Source: Isoetes taiwanensis | Taxonomy: Eukaryota; Streptophyta; Lycopodiopsida; Isoetales; Isoetaceae | Assembly: GCA_021234155.1 (NCBI GenBank) | Contig: JAJEKV010000095.1 | Coordinates: 2,282,606 to 2,346,605 of the forward strand | DNA length: 64,000 nt | Direction: 5' to 3' | Shown here: positions 1 through 14,974 of the stretch, in pieces | Layout: every line of letters starts with the position of its first letter | How positions within the stretch are numbered: position 1 is the stretch's first letter | Made by a program: the position numbers and the translations under genes | Notes under the pieces: generated by a model | What the model was told of the DNA's origin: nothing | What the model saw: the letters and a program-made list of their open reading frames with translations, nothing else | Database searches by the model: none

Positions 1-3000
1 GCTTCGGGGTGGTTTTAGGGTCCGTGCTGCTGGCGTCCAACACCCCCTACCTCCAGACCGCGGCGCAAGGTCCTAGTCAAATCGACAAGGATAGAGCCTC
101 CGAAACGTAAACCTATGAGTTGCGGGGTTCTAGCGGGGGTTTGCGTTTTGGGTGCAGAAGTTTTGGTCTTTTGCACTTGGGGCGTGGCCGATCACATGCG
201 ATTGAGAACGCGAAGCAAGGGGCCCTGCGGAATGGAGTTTGGACTGTACTCCTCCTCGTTGTGGCGGTTAGAAGTCAAGGGCGCTTTTGCGATAGCAAGA
301 CATTAAATAAATTCGTAATTAATGCATAAATGCGGACTTAAATTCTGATTTTTTTGTCGGCTAGCTTCTAAGTCATCGCCAACATACATCTGAGGCCAAC
401 TTTCAAAAATTTTGGATATGGTTTAGATCAAATAGTTTGCACTAGAAACGGTCCGGGCGGCTTTGTTGTTGGGCAGCGGCTGGCACACTTGCCCAAAGTC
501 AAACAAGGCCAGGACCTTGCAAGGCCTCCTCATTAGAGGGAGAGTCCAACCCCGGGAGGCCCGAGCCCCAAAAGCTTCCCCGAGCCCTTTCTGGCGCTCG
601 CCCGAGGGGGGCGACGCTAAAGACCACACTCCGGGATCTCGGTTCCAGGTATCCGGCCGTTGAATCCTTTGTTCCGGGAACCTGGTCCGAGAAGGTCAAA
701 AAATCCAACATCCGTCAGGAGAACATATCAAACCGCATGGCGTCTGGCGAGGCGGCGGTGTAGAAACCAAAGTGTTTTGTCGTTCGGACATTGTGGAGGC
801 TCCGAAATGCCGATCCGACTTCGCCACATCGTCCGGAATGCCAAAATTACCCTAGGGACCAAGTTACACGGTCAATTTTGCAAAAGAAAGAAACACTTAC
901 GCCCTACATTGCAGTATTCAGCAGCCACCTCATAGGCCAATTGACTACGAGTGTGTTGCACATGACATAGTTTGGCGCTTCTTCTTCGAGAAGGGGTGGG
1001 CTTCGGCCACAAAACTTGGTCCCTAGGGCAATGTTGGCGTTCCGAGTCCATTGGCGAGAGACGGATCCGCGGTTCCGGAGAGGGAAGTTGCCCGGTCCGT
1101 CGCCCGGGGCCTTCGGAGAGGAATTTTGGGGCAAAGCTGCTTCGGGTGGTTTTAGGGTCTATGCTCAAGGCGTCAACACCCCCTCTACCTCAAGACACGC
1201 GCCACCAAGGTCCTAGTCGAATCGACAAGGATAGAGCCTCCCGGCGTAAACCCTATGAGTTGCGGGGTTCTAGCGGGGGTTTTGCGTTTTGGAGTCTTAG
1301 AGTTTTGGTCTTTTGCACTTGGGGCGTGGCCGATCACATGCAGTTGAAACGAAAGCAAGGGGAACTGATGGAATGGAGTTTGGACACACTCCACCCGTTG
1401 TGGCGATTAAGAAGTCAAGGGCCGCTTTTGCGGTAGCAAGACATTAAGTAAATTCGTAATTAATGCATAGTACCGACTTAAATTCTGATTTTTTGTCAGC
1501 TAGCTTCCTAAGTCATCGCCAACATACAGGGCCAACTTTCAAAAATTTTGGATATGGTTTAGATCAAATAGTTTGCACTAGAACGATCCGGGCAGCTTGT
1601 TGTTGGGCAGCGGCCGGCACACTTGCCCAAGTCAAACAAGGCCAGGGACCTTGCAAGGCCTCCTCATTAGAGGGAGAGTCAGAACCCGGGGAGGCGAGCC
1701 CCAAAAAGCTTCCCGAGGCAGCCTTTCTGGCGGCCTTTCCGGGGCGTGCGCTAAAGACCACACTCCGGATCTCGGTTCCAGTATCCGACCGTTGAATCCT
1801 TTGTTCCGGGAACCTGGTCCCGAGAAGGTCCAAAAATCCAACATCCGTCCCCGGAGAACATATCAAACCGCTGAAGCGTCTAGCGGGCGGCGATGTAGAA
1901 ACCAAAGTGTTTTGTCGTTCGAACATTGCGGAGGCTCGAAATCCGATCCGACTTAAGCCACATCGTCCTAATGCCAAAATTACCCTAGGGACCAAGTTAC
2001 GGTCGGTTTTGCAAAAGAAAGAAACACTTACGCCCTACATTGCGGTATTCAAGCAGCCCACCTCCCAGGCCAATTGACTACGAGTCGTTGCACATGAGAT
2101 AGTTTGGCTTCTTCGAGAAGGGGTGGGCTTCTGGCCACAAAACTTGGTCCCTAGGGCAATGTCGGCGTTCGAGTCCATTGGCGAGAGCGGATCACGGTTC
2201 CGGAGAGGGAAGTTGCCCATCTGTCGCCGGGGCCTTCGGAGAGGAATTTTGGGGCAAAAATTTGCTTCCGGGTGGTTTTTAGGGTCCGTGCTCGGCGTCA
2301 ACACCCCCCTACCTCCAAGACACCGGCGCAAAGGTCCTAGTCAAATCGACAAGGATAGAGCCTCCGGCGTAAACCCCATGAGTTGCCGAGGTTCTAGCGG
2401 GTTTTGCGTTTTGGGTGCCGAAGTTTTGGTCTTTTGCACTTGGGGCGTGGCCGATCACATGCGATTGAGAACGCTTGAAGCAAGGGGAACCGACGGAATG
2501 GAGTTTGGACTGTACTCCTCCCGTTGTGGCGGTTAGAAGTCAAGGGCGCTTTGCGTGTGCAAGACATTAAATAAATTCGTAATTAATGCATAGTATGGGA
2601 CTTAAATTCTGATTTTTTGTCGGCTAGCTTCTAAGTCATCGCCAACATACTGAGCCAACTTTCAAAAATTTTGGATATGGTTTAGATCAAATAGTTTGCA
2701 CTAGAAACGGTCCGGGCAACTTTGTTGTTGGGCAGTAGAAATGGCACACTTGCCCAAGTCAAACAAGGCCAGAGGACCTTGCAAGGCCTCCTCATTAGAG
2801 GGGAGAGTCCAACCCCGGGAGGCGAGCCCCAAAAAGCTTCCCAGGCAGACCTTTCTGGCGGCGCCCGCCCGGGGCGTGCAGCTAAAGACCACACTCGGGA
2901 TCTCGGTTCCGTGTCCGGCCGTTGAATCCTTTGTTCCAGGAACCTGGTCCGAGAAGGTCCAAAAATCCAACATCCGTCCGGAGAACATATCAAACCCCGC

Positions 3001-4900
3001 GAAGCGTCTACGGCGGCGATTAGAAACCAAAGTGTTTTGTCGTTCGGACATTGTGGAGGTTCGAAATGCCGATCCGACTTAATACATCGTCCGGAATGCC
3101 AAAATTACCCTAGGGACCAAGTTACCGCGGTCAATTTTGCAAAAGAAAGAAACACTTACGCCCTACATTGCGATTCAGCCCGCCCACCTCCTAGGCCAAT
3201 TGACTACGAGTGTGTTGCACATGACATAGTTTGGCTTCTTGAGAAGGGGTGGGCTTCACGGCCACAAAACTTGGTCCCTAGGGCAATGTTGACGTTAGAG
3301 TCCATTGGCGAGAGATCATCACGGTTCGGAGAGGGGAAGTTGCCCGTCCGTCGCCAGGCCTTCTCGGAGAGGAATTTTGGGGCAAGCCTGCTTCGGGTGG
3401 TTTTAGGGTCTATGCTCAAGCGTCAACACCCCCTCTACCTCAAGACCGCGGCGCCAAGGTCCTAGTCGAATCGACAAGGATAGAGCCTCCGGCGTAAACC
3501 CTATGAGTTGCGGGGTTCTAGCGGGGTTTTGCGTTTTGGGTGCCGAAGTTTTGGTCTTTTGCACTTGGGGCGTGGCGATCACATGCGGTTGAGAACGCGA
3601 AGCAAAGGGGAACTGATGGAATGGAGTTTGGACCTGTACTCCACCCGTTGTGGCGGTTAGAAGTCAAGGGCGCTTTTGCGCGATAGCAAGACATTAAGTA
3701 AATTCGTAATTAATGCATAGTACCGACTTAAATTCTGATTTTTTGTCAGCTAGCTTCCTAAGTCATCGCCAACATACAGGCCAACTTTCAAAAATTTTGG
3801 ATATGGTTTAGATCAAATAGTTTGCACTAGAACGGTCCGGCAGCTTTGTTGTTGGGCAGCCGGTAGGCACACTTGCCCAAGTCAAACAAGGCCAGGACCT
3901 TGCAAGGCCTCCTCATTAGAGGGAGAGTCCAGAACCCCGGGAGGCGAGCCCCAAAAGCTTCCCGGGCAGCCTTTCTGGCGGCTCAGAGGCGTCGCGCTAA
4001 AAAGACCACACTCCCGATCTCGGTTCCCATCCGGCCACCGTTGAATCCTTTGTTCCGGGAACCTGGTCCGAGAAGGTCCAAAAAATCCAACATCCGTCCG
4101 GGAAAACATATCAAACCGCGGCCCCGTCTGCGGGCGGCGATGTAGAAACCAAAGTGTTTTGTCGTTCGGACATTGCGGAGGGGCTCGAAATGCCGATCCG
4201 ACTTCGCCACATCGTCAGGAATGCCAAAATTACCCTAGGGACCAAGTTACATGGTCAGTTTTGCAAAAGAAAGAAACACTTCACGCCCTACATTGTAGTA
4301 TTCGGCCAGACCACCTCCTAGGCCAATTGACTACGAGTCGTTGCACATGAGATAGTTTGGCGCTTCTTGAGAAGGGGTGGGCTTACGGCCACAAAAACTT
4401 GGTCCCTAGGGCAATGTTGACGTTCCGCGAGTCCATTGGCGAGAGAGAGGATCACGGTTCCTGGAGGGGAAGTTGCCCGTCGCCCGGGGCCTTCGGAGAG
4501 GACTTTTGGGGCAAGCCGCTTCGGGTGGTTTTAGGGTCCGGTGCTCACGGCGTCAACACCCCCCTCTACATCAACACACGGCGCAAAGGTCCTAGTCAAA
4601 TTTGACAAGCATAGAGCCTCAAAAGCGTAAACCCTATGAGTTGCGGGTTCTAGCGGGGGTTTGCGTTTTTGGGTCCGAAGTTTTGGTCTTTTGCACTTGG
4701 GGCGTGGCCAATCACATGCGATTGAGAACGCCAAGCACGAGGAACCCACGGAATGGAGTTTGGACACGTACTCCTCCCGTTGTGGCGCTTAGAAGTCAAG
4801 GCCCGCTTTTGCGATGTAGAAGACATTAAAAATTTAAGTAATTAATGCATAGTACGGACTTAAATTACGATTTTTTGTCAGCTAGCTTCCTAAGTCAGCT
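1..4900. repeat. Tandem satellite, ~1.13-kb unit, about 4.3 copies
   Basis: A landmark segment beginning GCTTCGGGTGGTTTTAGGG recurs at about 1, 1139, 2264, 3390 and 4518, giving periods of 1138, 1125, 1126 and 1128 bp. All copies share further landmarks, such as AAATTCGTAATTAATGCATA and GTTTAGATCAAATAGTTTGC. The last copy breaks off near 4870-4900. Frames are short and not conserved between copies, so I see no gene. Differences between copies are short replacements clustered at CTG/CAG/CCG sites. The array runs off the left edge, so copy number is a minimum. The family is not recognised; a centromeric, pericentromeric or intergenic satellite are all possible. Confidence 0.93.
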
Positions 4901-4981
4901 AGCTTGTTGAGATAAACTACATCTTCGCATGTTGGTAGGGTATTAGTTCTCATAGCAGGGGACAAAATTAAAAAAATATAA

Positions 4982-6783
<1,802 letters not shown>

Positions 6784-6784
6784 A

Positions 6785-8777
<1,993 letters not shown>

Positions 8778-9530
8778 CCATTTTTGGGTTCCTCCTCTTC
8801 TTCTTAGCCTTTTCTTCCTCGGAATTCTTCCATTCTTCTTCTAATTTTTTTCCCATCTAAGAAGACGTCGTTAAAAGACGAGACCCTTCTTCTTTCCAAA
8901 ATTTTTCCTTATTAGTTGTTTTATACTATTTGTTTCTAATCATTGAATTTTTTGTTTTGCATGTACACTCCTAGCAAAATGTGTTGTTCTTGCAAAACAA
9001 GTTGGCACCTCTTCCGTAAGGATTTAATTTTTTTCAATACGCTAATAAAATACTAATGCTTTATTTAGGTTAAATTGTTATCCAAGAAGGGGCGCCATTG
9101 AAACCACCCTCCCCATTGATTTTCCATATTTTTTTTTTCCTTTAAGTTGTTTATTTATACTAATATTTTACTAATCATTGAATTTATTGTTTTGCATGTA
9201 CACTCCTAGCAAATCGTTGTTTGTGCAAAACAACTTTTGCCACCTTGTACCGTAAGCATTTAATTTTCAATATGCTTAATGTATTGATTAATGTATTTAG
9301 CTTAATTTATTGATTAATGTATTTAGCTAAAAAATTGGGGCTTCATTTATTTTTGTATTTTTAATATATTTAAAAGCGACATCATTTAATGACGTTAAAA
9401 TCTTATATTTCTTTATTGGTTAAATTCATTTTATAGGCTTTTAAATTAAATGTATTAACTTCATTCATAATAAATGTGTTATTATTATTTTTTCAATTTA
9501 TAAAAAAAAAAATTTAATACCGCGTAAGCA
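8778..9530. other. AT-rich non-coding stretch with an internal repeat
   Basis: No gene is visible. A segment beginning CATTGAATTTTTTGTTTTGC with downstream CACTCCTAGCAAA appears near 8942 and again, slightly changed, near 9176. A second short tandem (TTGATTAATGTATTTAGCT) occurs at about 9293-9330. The origin is unknown. Confidence 0.6.
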
Positions 9531-9935
9531 ACGTCGTTAAACGGCGTTGCTTAAGTGGCTGCCACGCCGACAACGGCGGCTAAACAACCCGCTATTTGGT
9601 CGCCCGGCCGCGTGGATGCCGCGACGTGCGTGAAGCGCCGTTAAACGACGCCAAACACGTGGGCTGCCGCGTCGACAACAACCGTTGCCGACGCCATTTG
9701 GCGCCCGCGTACGCTGTGGCAATAATGCACGCGTGGCGTCGTTGAACGACGTCAGGTCGTCGCTTTAAGATGCCGCGGTTGCGACGCGTATAGCGACGCA
9801 TAAAGGTCGTTTATCGACACTCCGACGTCGAAATAGACGTCGTTTATCGACGTTTTGACGTCGTTTATCGACGTTTTGACGTCGATCATCGACGTCTGGA
9901 CGTCGTAATAGACGTCGTAACATGGCTTTAATTTT
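9530..9935. repeat. GC-rich block of GACGTC/ACGTCGTT repeats
   Basis: Base composition jumps sharply from the AT-rich flank. Motifs of the kind GTCGTTAAACGACG recur in both orientations at about 9531-9750. Between 9825 and 9920 a ~21-bp unit combining ATCGACGTTTTGACGTCG is repeated about three times. Most units contain GACGTC or near-palindromes of it. It adjoins the Helitron homopyrimidine tract and may be part of that element. Confidence 0.75.
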
Positions 9936-9938
9936 GTA

Positions 9939-10345
9939 GTGTTCATCGTTTTTCCTTTTCCCTTCCCCTTTTCTTTTTCCCTTTTCCTTTTCCCTTTTCC
10001 CTTTTCCCTTTTCCCTTTCATCGTTTTTCCTTTTCCCTTCCCCTTTTCCTTTTCCCTTTTCCCTTTTCCCTTTCATCGTTTTTCCTTTTCCCTTCCCCTT
10101 CCCCTTTTCCTTTTCCCTTTTCCCTTTTCCATTTTCCCTTTTCCCTTTTCCTTTTCCTTTTCCTTTTCCGTTTTCCTTTTCCTTTTCCTTTTCCCTTTCA
10201 TATTGAAGCCATAGTCAAGAAGAAATTTTAGTCGAAGACACGCACACATCATCTCCACCATTGGTCAATCAAATCCTCGACCGTCCGATTTAGGCCGTGG
10301 TCCATTACATATTTACTTACACTAAAACTTTATTATATAAGATCA
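9939..10345 (-). mobile_element. 5' terminal part of a non-autonomous Helitron (left extent unknown)
   Basis: The right end, read on the minus strand, begins TCTTATATAATAAAG and abuts the tRNA unit exactly at GA|TCAACATGG, the same junction seen at 31372 and 39764. Helitrons insert between A and T and begin with TC, which fits. Inside is a ~260-bp CCCTTTT-rich tract and a ~110-bp segment almost identical to 31220-31372. No matching 3' hairpin and CTAG end lies to the left within this window, so the other boundary is open. Confidence 0.7.
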
Positions 10346-10419
10346 ACATGGTTTAATGCATTAAATCTTCTTTTTGGCTCTTGCGCCAAGAACAAAATTA
10401 GAAGAGTTGAACCATAGGA

Positions 10420-10490
10420 TGCATTGGCCGAGAATCGAACTCGGGTCTGTACCGTGGCAGGGTACTATTCTACCACTAGACCACCAATGC
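10420..10490 (-). tRNA. tRNA-Gly(GCC), copy 1
   Basis: On the minus strand it folds as a cloverleaf with acceptor GCATTGG/CCAATGC, anticodon stem GTACC/GGTAC, loop CTGCCAC (anticodon GCC) and T-arm GTTCGATTC. It shows no defects. Confidence 0.95.
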
Positions 10491-10782
10491 ACAAGTAATA
10501 CAAATGAATACCTTCTTAATTAACAAGCATATACAACCAACTCAATCAAATGCATCTCATAATCCAGTTCTCAAAAAAATATCTTGGTCGTACAATAAGG
10601 TGCAGGAATGGTTGTTCTTCTAATAAGTCCAAACAAACGATTATGCCAAGGCATAAAGCGACAAGATTTGCTCAATCACCGTGTTTTTCCATGCTTGAAC
10701 TTGATATCATAAAAAATTGAAAGAATTAACATGTGAATGAGTAACAATGTCGAGCATTGGTGTGCCACTAATGGGGGCTATG

Positions 10783-10787
10783 CATAA
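10783..10787. repeat. Target-site duplication CATAA (left)
   Basis: CATAA precedes the LTR retrotransposon and recurs directly after it at 23914-23918. Removing the element restores the CTATGCATAAACTCTAG of other tRNA units. Confidence 0.95.
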
Positions 10788-12340
10788 TGTGACGTTCCAG
10801 CACAGTATACGCTCCCAGGACGTACATTGTACTGCCACGTCACGCGTACACGCCACCCCGATTGACGTGTACGCCAACGGATAGCCAGGTAAGTAGCCCT
10901 AGGGGGCAACTTACTAGGAGTGTTCATATATTATTAATGTGCACATGTGCACATTAATGAGGGCACACCTTTCCATGTTGGCATATTTTGCCACCTAGCC
11001 ACTAAAGGCAAGTGGGGCCTTTCCAATTATCCCACATGCCAAATTGGGTAATTGGAAACCCTAGCCTAAACCCCCATGTCTATTTAGGGTAGGAAAACCC
11101 TAGCTTGCTAGTTTTTCGTCCTTAGGGTTTTAGAGCTCAGTTTTGGCTGCCCCAGGAGCCAAAACCGCCCCCCCCACGCCCAAGCCCAATTGCGCCATCG
11201 GTTTCCGGCGAATTTCCCAGCTCAAGGGATGGTTGAACTCAGTCGAGGAGCCACTCAAGGATCAGGTATTTGGTCAATTTAATAGCTTAAACCGTCTTCT
11301 AGTCATAGAATCAGTAGGTTTAGACTATTAAATTGCCCATAGTAGTTATCTAGATCTTAGATCTCGGACACTAACTAAAGAACCTAACTCTATGATTGGA
11401 TCTAGTTCTTTAGTTCTTCTGTGATATATTTGGATGATGTATTTCTGTGAACTCCTTGTATTGGGAAGGGGGGTAGAGGCCCTAAAGCTTGTAGTTGATG
11501 CTCCTAGAGTAGCCTCTCTAGCACACTGTAGATTCGGCCTGTGTACAAGAGCCACACCGGGTTGTGGGTGAAGGGGCCAGACTGGCTAAAAGGAGGTTCA
11601 TGTCCTGACTCTTGAACGATCCCCCTGGTGTGTAAAGCCTACCGGGGATCATTGTGACTAGGTCTAATGGCTTACCACTGAGTGCGGGTAAGGCATGGGC
11701 TCGACACCCGTGAAGTGGTGTACACTTTCCAAGGGTTCCCGGTCGAATCAAAGGGGCCCTCTAGTCACCTTGAGTTAGCATGCAGGATCTCCTGAGGGAG
11801 TGATCCCCACCGCCCCATCGGGCTGGGAGGATGAGACCCCAGAATAGCCCCTTCGGCTATGCATCCGGCCCGCTTCTGATCAGTCCCAACACTTTTCAGC
11901 CTACTCGCAAAGTGTGCACGGGGGCGGATGGAGTGGACAACCCTATGCCATGTTCTTATGCCCGGCCAAATCCATTGCCATGAATTCCCGCACCCAGCGA
12001 ACTCGAGACCCAAGCCGTCAGTCATCCATTGAGTCTCGAGCCTTGGGTAGGATCCCCTATGTGATGTCTTTGATCTTTGTCTATGCAGATATGAGGGGAC
12101 CATCCTTGAGATGGTCACGGGATGTTGATGTATGTGCTAACGACATGTATGTTTACGCTTTCGCGGCTAGGTAGGCCCCGAGGGAGGCGGGGTAGAATGA
12201 CACCTTCACTCTCCCCCTGGAGACTTCGTTACGGGTGCGGTGATATGTGGAGGGGCCCTGTATCGACATGGAGCTGGTGTGGGGAAGAACTCTGTTTGTA
12301 TCACGGTGAGTGCACCGTATCACGGTAGGGGGCGTCCGCG
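10788..12340 (+). repeat. 5' LTR
   Basis: Starts TGTGACGTTCCAG and runs about 1553 bp to GGGGGCGTCCGCG just before the primer site; the other LTR has GGGGCGTCACA at that place. It is highly similar to 22352-23913 except for short blocks at CTG/CAG/CCG sites. It contains a 26-bp palindrome at 10933-10958. Confidence 0.92.
10933..10958. promoter_or_regulatory. Perfect 26-bp palindrome in LTR
   Basis: The sequence is self-complementary around CATG, with arms ATTAATGTGCA and TGCACATTAAT. It is conserved unchanged in the 3' LTR at 22499-22524. It may be a transcription-factor dimer site or an RNA hairpin; its function is unknown. Confidence 0.7.
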
Positions 12341-12341
12341 A

Positions 12342-12353
12342 TGGTATCGAGCA
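12342..12353 (+). other. Primer binding site (tRNA-iMet type)
   Basis: TGGTATCGAGCA directly follows the 5' LTR and is close to the TGGTATCAGAGC typical of plant retrotransposons primed by initiator methionine tRNA. Confidence 0.8.
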
Positions 12354-12546
12354 ATGTTCTTGGAGACCAAGAGCAAAGCACCGACCATGTTCCCGATAGT
12401 ACTAACTTGATAGGATCCTCAAGCCTCGAAAAGTGGGAAAAATTTTTTTTTTCTCACCTTTGTAGTTATGCTAAGCTAGTAACAATTAAGTGAATTGGAA
12501 TTTAACAAGATTAAAAAGAACGAGCCAAAATTTTCCAAGTGAGGTG

Positions 12547-12612
12547 GTCTCCGCACTTCAGCGCTCGTCATAAAACTAACTTTTTGTTTTGAAGCGAGGC
12601 AAGCTATGAGAC
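12547..12612 (+). promoter_or_regulatory. Leader hairpin C (degenerate)
   Basis: The left arm starts GTCTCCGCACTTCAGCG and the right arm is GAAGCGAGGCAAGCTATGAGAC, around a loop with CTTTTTGTTTT. It is related to the better-preserved hairpins at 14396 and 14595, with several mismatches. Confidence 0.55.
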
Positions 12613-12733
12613 ATCGAACCAAGAACACCAAAACATGATGAATTTGAGATAAATAATGTGGTAAGGCTAATTCTAAGGTAGGAATTAGTTAGAATAGCAT
12701 GTTTTAATTACCTAAAACCCTAGAAATGTATGA

Positions 12734-12799
12734 GATCTCACGGCATTTCGCTCGGTGTAAAACTAAACATTAGTATTGGAACGAGGCGCAAGTGGAGAC
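12734..12799 (+). promoter_or_regulatory. Leader hairpin D (degenerate)
   Basis: The arms are GATCTCACGGCATTTCGCTCG and CGAGGCGCAAGTGGAGACC. It is the second hairpin of the first cassette, 187 bp after hairpin C. Confidence 0.5.
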
Positions 12800-12901
12800 C
12801 AATGGGTAGAAAAAGTCTGAAATAAGTATAAGTTTTAGATAAATTGGTGCCTTAGCATGTTAAACAGAGCAACTTGAGTTTTGACCTAAAATTCCCCAAG
12901 C

Positions 12902-12910
12902 TATAAATAG
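12902..12910 (+). promoter_or_regulatory. TATA-like box TATAAATAG before the H3-tail-like ORF
   Basis: TATAAATAG lies 102-110 bp upstream of the ATG at 13012. The same 9-mer lies 114-122 bp upstream of the next ORF's ATG at 14975. Paired placement with similar hairpins suggests an internal promoter cassette; transcription is not shown. Confidence 0.5.
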
Positions 12911-13011
12911 ATATAGAACCCCCTCATTTTTTTTAGGTCCAAGCCCTAGAAATCCATCTCCCCAATTTAGGGCGATCTTTTCGCTTTTATCCGATTGATG
13001 ATCCGTAAAAC

Positions 13012-14000
13012 ATGGCCCGAACCAAACAGACCCGCAAAGGAAGCGTCGCCGGCGAAACCACCAAATGGCCAGGGGCAGAGATCATTCGAAGATGCTTCGT
13101 GAGAGGCTCGCAAGAGGGGGTCGTTCGCCTTTCGGACGAAGAGCAAGACACCTCCGATTTGATCGATGTCTTCAACCCGGCCAGGGAGGAGGAGGACGAG
13201 GCCACATCTCCAAACTCCATGGACGCCGGCGAGGGAGGTGTATGAGGAGATAGAGAGGGAGATCCGCAGCAGAACAAGCAGGCCATCTCGACGCACACCA
13301 CGGAAATCCCTCGAAAGGGGATGAGCAAGTGACCGTCCGGAGCCGGAGGTAGCACCTTAGAAGATTCATCGGGGGAAGTACGAAAGAGAGAAGAGAAGGG
13401 AAGACAAAAAGAGGAAAAGGGAGGAAGAGGAACAAAAAGGCAAAGAAGAAAAGAAGAAAAAGAAAGGGAAGTTCGTGGGCCGGCATAAGGAGAACGAAGG
13501 ACTGCCCACGAGGAAGAGGCCAAACCCAAATATTATCATTAAGGAGCTGCAACCCCGACGAACCCCAAACCCTTCCGGCGGCTTTCCCTCGGATGGGGAC
13601 TTCAACCCTAACCTGCCCGGTGGAAGCTCTTCCAAGAATCCAGTGACGAGCAAGAAGTACCTGAAAGCCGGCACCGAGCAACCCCACCAAGACCAAGTCA
13701 CGGCCCCTCGAATACCCAACATGGGATAGAAAGAAGCAACCACGACCTGCCGGGAAGCCTCGTCACCGAAGCGGTGAAGATTTATGAGAGGAAGATGAGA
13801 GAGCACGAGGCCTACATGAAGAAATGGGAGGCCTATAACAAATATTATGAGGAAAAGCAGGGTTAAGTTCATCGAGGGAGGGCGACCAACGGCGGCAAAC
13901 CCCTAAGGCCGCCACCACCAAAGCCCAAGGTTCCCAAGCCGCCACCCGGGAAGAAAGCGGATAGGAAGGAGGTGGAGAGAAGAGCGTTAAGGGGAGATTA
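13012..14000 (+). CDS. Extra retrotransposon ORF with a histone H3-tail-like N-terminus (frames interrupted)
   Basis: The first ATG after the leader opens MARTKQTRKGS. Histone H3 begins MARTKQTARKS, so seven residues match exactly, followed by RKGS in place of ARKS; this preserves the Lys4 context and a Lys9-like lysine. The first frame has 77 codons (to 13245): basic start, then an acidic middle (SDEEQDTSDLID, EEEDEA). After a frame change come a Lys/Arg-rich block (about 13380-13470), a Pro/Asn/Ser-rich part, a Glu/Lys/Tyr-rich segment (about 13770-13860) and a PPPKPKVPKPPP basic tail ending at a TAG near 13998. It sits between the leader and a second promoter-like cassette, upstream of gag-pol. 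I recognise no catalytic domain. Chromatin tethering or capture of H3 readers is inference. The frame breaks may be decay or sequence errors. Confidence 0.6.
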
Positions 14001-14395
14001 GACACTTCCAGTGCAGCCGGTCTCCTAATCCCCGGTGCCCCCTCTTTCGCCGGTTGGTGCGTGAAGTTATCTGAGCAGCCTATAGAACGAGACTTTAGAG
14101 TCCTGCAGGCAGGGCGCAGCAAATGCAAGAGGCGGTGAGGCAAAGATAGTGCAACATTTTGAAGATTCAACGGCCTGCACTATCCATGGCGGGTAACCTT
14201 AATCACGACAAGACATGAGTCTTGCGACCCGCGTTAAGGGAGAAGCATATAGAAACTTTTTTGTAAATAATTAAAATTTTGTAATATAGAGCAATTTTGT
14301 GTACCTTGATGACATAAACTTGAGTAATTAGAGCAAATTAATAAGTTTTAGCTTTTATTTCAGTAAAATAGGACATTTGGGGCCCGAGACATGAT
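14001..14395. other. Spacer between the first and second ORF cassettes
   Basis: The first half is GC-rich, with no convincing gene. The second half (about 14250-14370) becomes AT-rich, like the leader before the first ORF. No motif is recognised. Confidence 0.5.
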
Positions 14396-14462
14396 GTCTC
14401 ACAGCTCGCGCCTCGTCGCAAAACAAAAAGTTAGGATTGAAGCGAGGCGCAAGCTGTGAGAC
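14396..14462 (+). promoter_or_regulatory. Leader hairpin A (near-perfect)
   Basis: The left arm GTCTCACAGCTCGCGCCTCG pairs with CGAGGCGCAAGCTGTGAGAC at 19 of 20 positions, around a 27-nt loop containing AAACAAAAAGTTAGG. Such a stable stem in a retrotransposon leader could act in RNA packaging, translation or small-RNA production; none is demonstrated. Confidence 0.8.
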
Positions 14463-14594
14463 CTCGCCCAAACTTGACCAAAACAGCTCCAAATTGACCA
14501 AATAAGGGGTCGATTCTGCCTAATTTGGTGAGCCCATCACCCTTACACCATTAGTTTACCCAAATTGGACACCTTTAATCGAAATGGGACTGAT

Positions 14595-14663
14595 GTCTCC
14601 GCGACTCAGCCCTCGTCGCCAAAACAAAAAGTTAGGATTGAAGCGAGGCGCAAGCTGTGAGAC
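14595..14663 (+). promoter_or_regulatory. Leader hairpin B
   Basis: It has the same right arm and loop as hairpin A. The left arm is degraded (GTCTCCGCGACTCAGCCCTCG). It starts 199 bp after hairpin A. Confidence 0.65.
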
Positions 14664-14852
14664 CTCTTACCAATTCTTCACCAGGACTTGTCAAAGTCAC
14701 CTTCAACCTACTGCATAGCATCTTTTAGGTAACCTAGCCTTGTTCAAGCATCTCCTATAGTCCTCAAACTCCTATTTTGACCTCAGATAAGTTAGAATTA
14801 CCCAATCCTAGGAAATTTCCAAGTCATCCAAAAATTAGGGTTTCCCCTTTTC

Positions 14853-14861
14853 TATAAATAG
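14853..14861 (+). promoter_or_regulatory. TATA-like box TATAAATAG before the gag-like ORF
   Basis: This is the same 9-mer as at 12902-12910, following hairpins A and B and preceding the ATG at 14975. It supports a repeated promoter-like cassette inside the element. Confidence 0.5.
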
Positions 14862-14974
14862 ACCGATCACTTCTCACATAGCACCACCGCAAATCTGCTC
14901 CTGCCCTTCTAGCCGATTTCCCTAACTCCACGAGGCTCTTGCAACCATTTGTTACCTTCTTACGCAATTAATCA

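Noticed and set aside
972-1436. 154-codon frame in the satellite
   Set aside because: The frame is not preserved in the other satellite copies at the same position.
9825-9920. CRISPR-like spacing of short repeats
   Set aside because: The repeats are tandem with near-identical spacers and lie in a plant-type nuclear context.
12987-13529. Long minus-strand frames opposite the H3-tail ORF
   Set aside because: Shadows of a Lys/Arg/Glu-rich plus-strand sequence; the retrotransposon is transcribed from plus.
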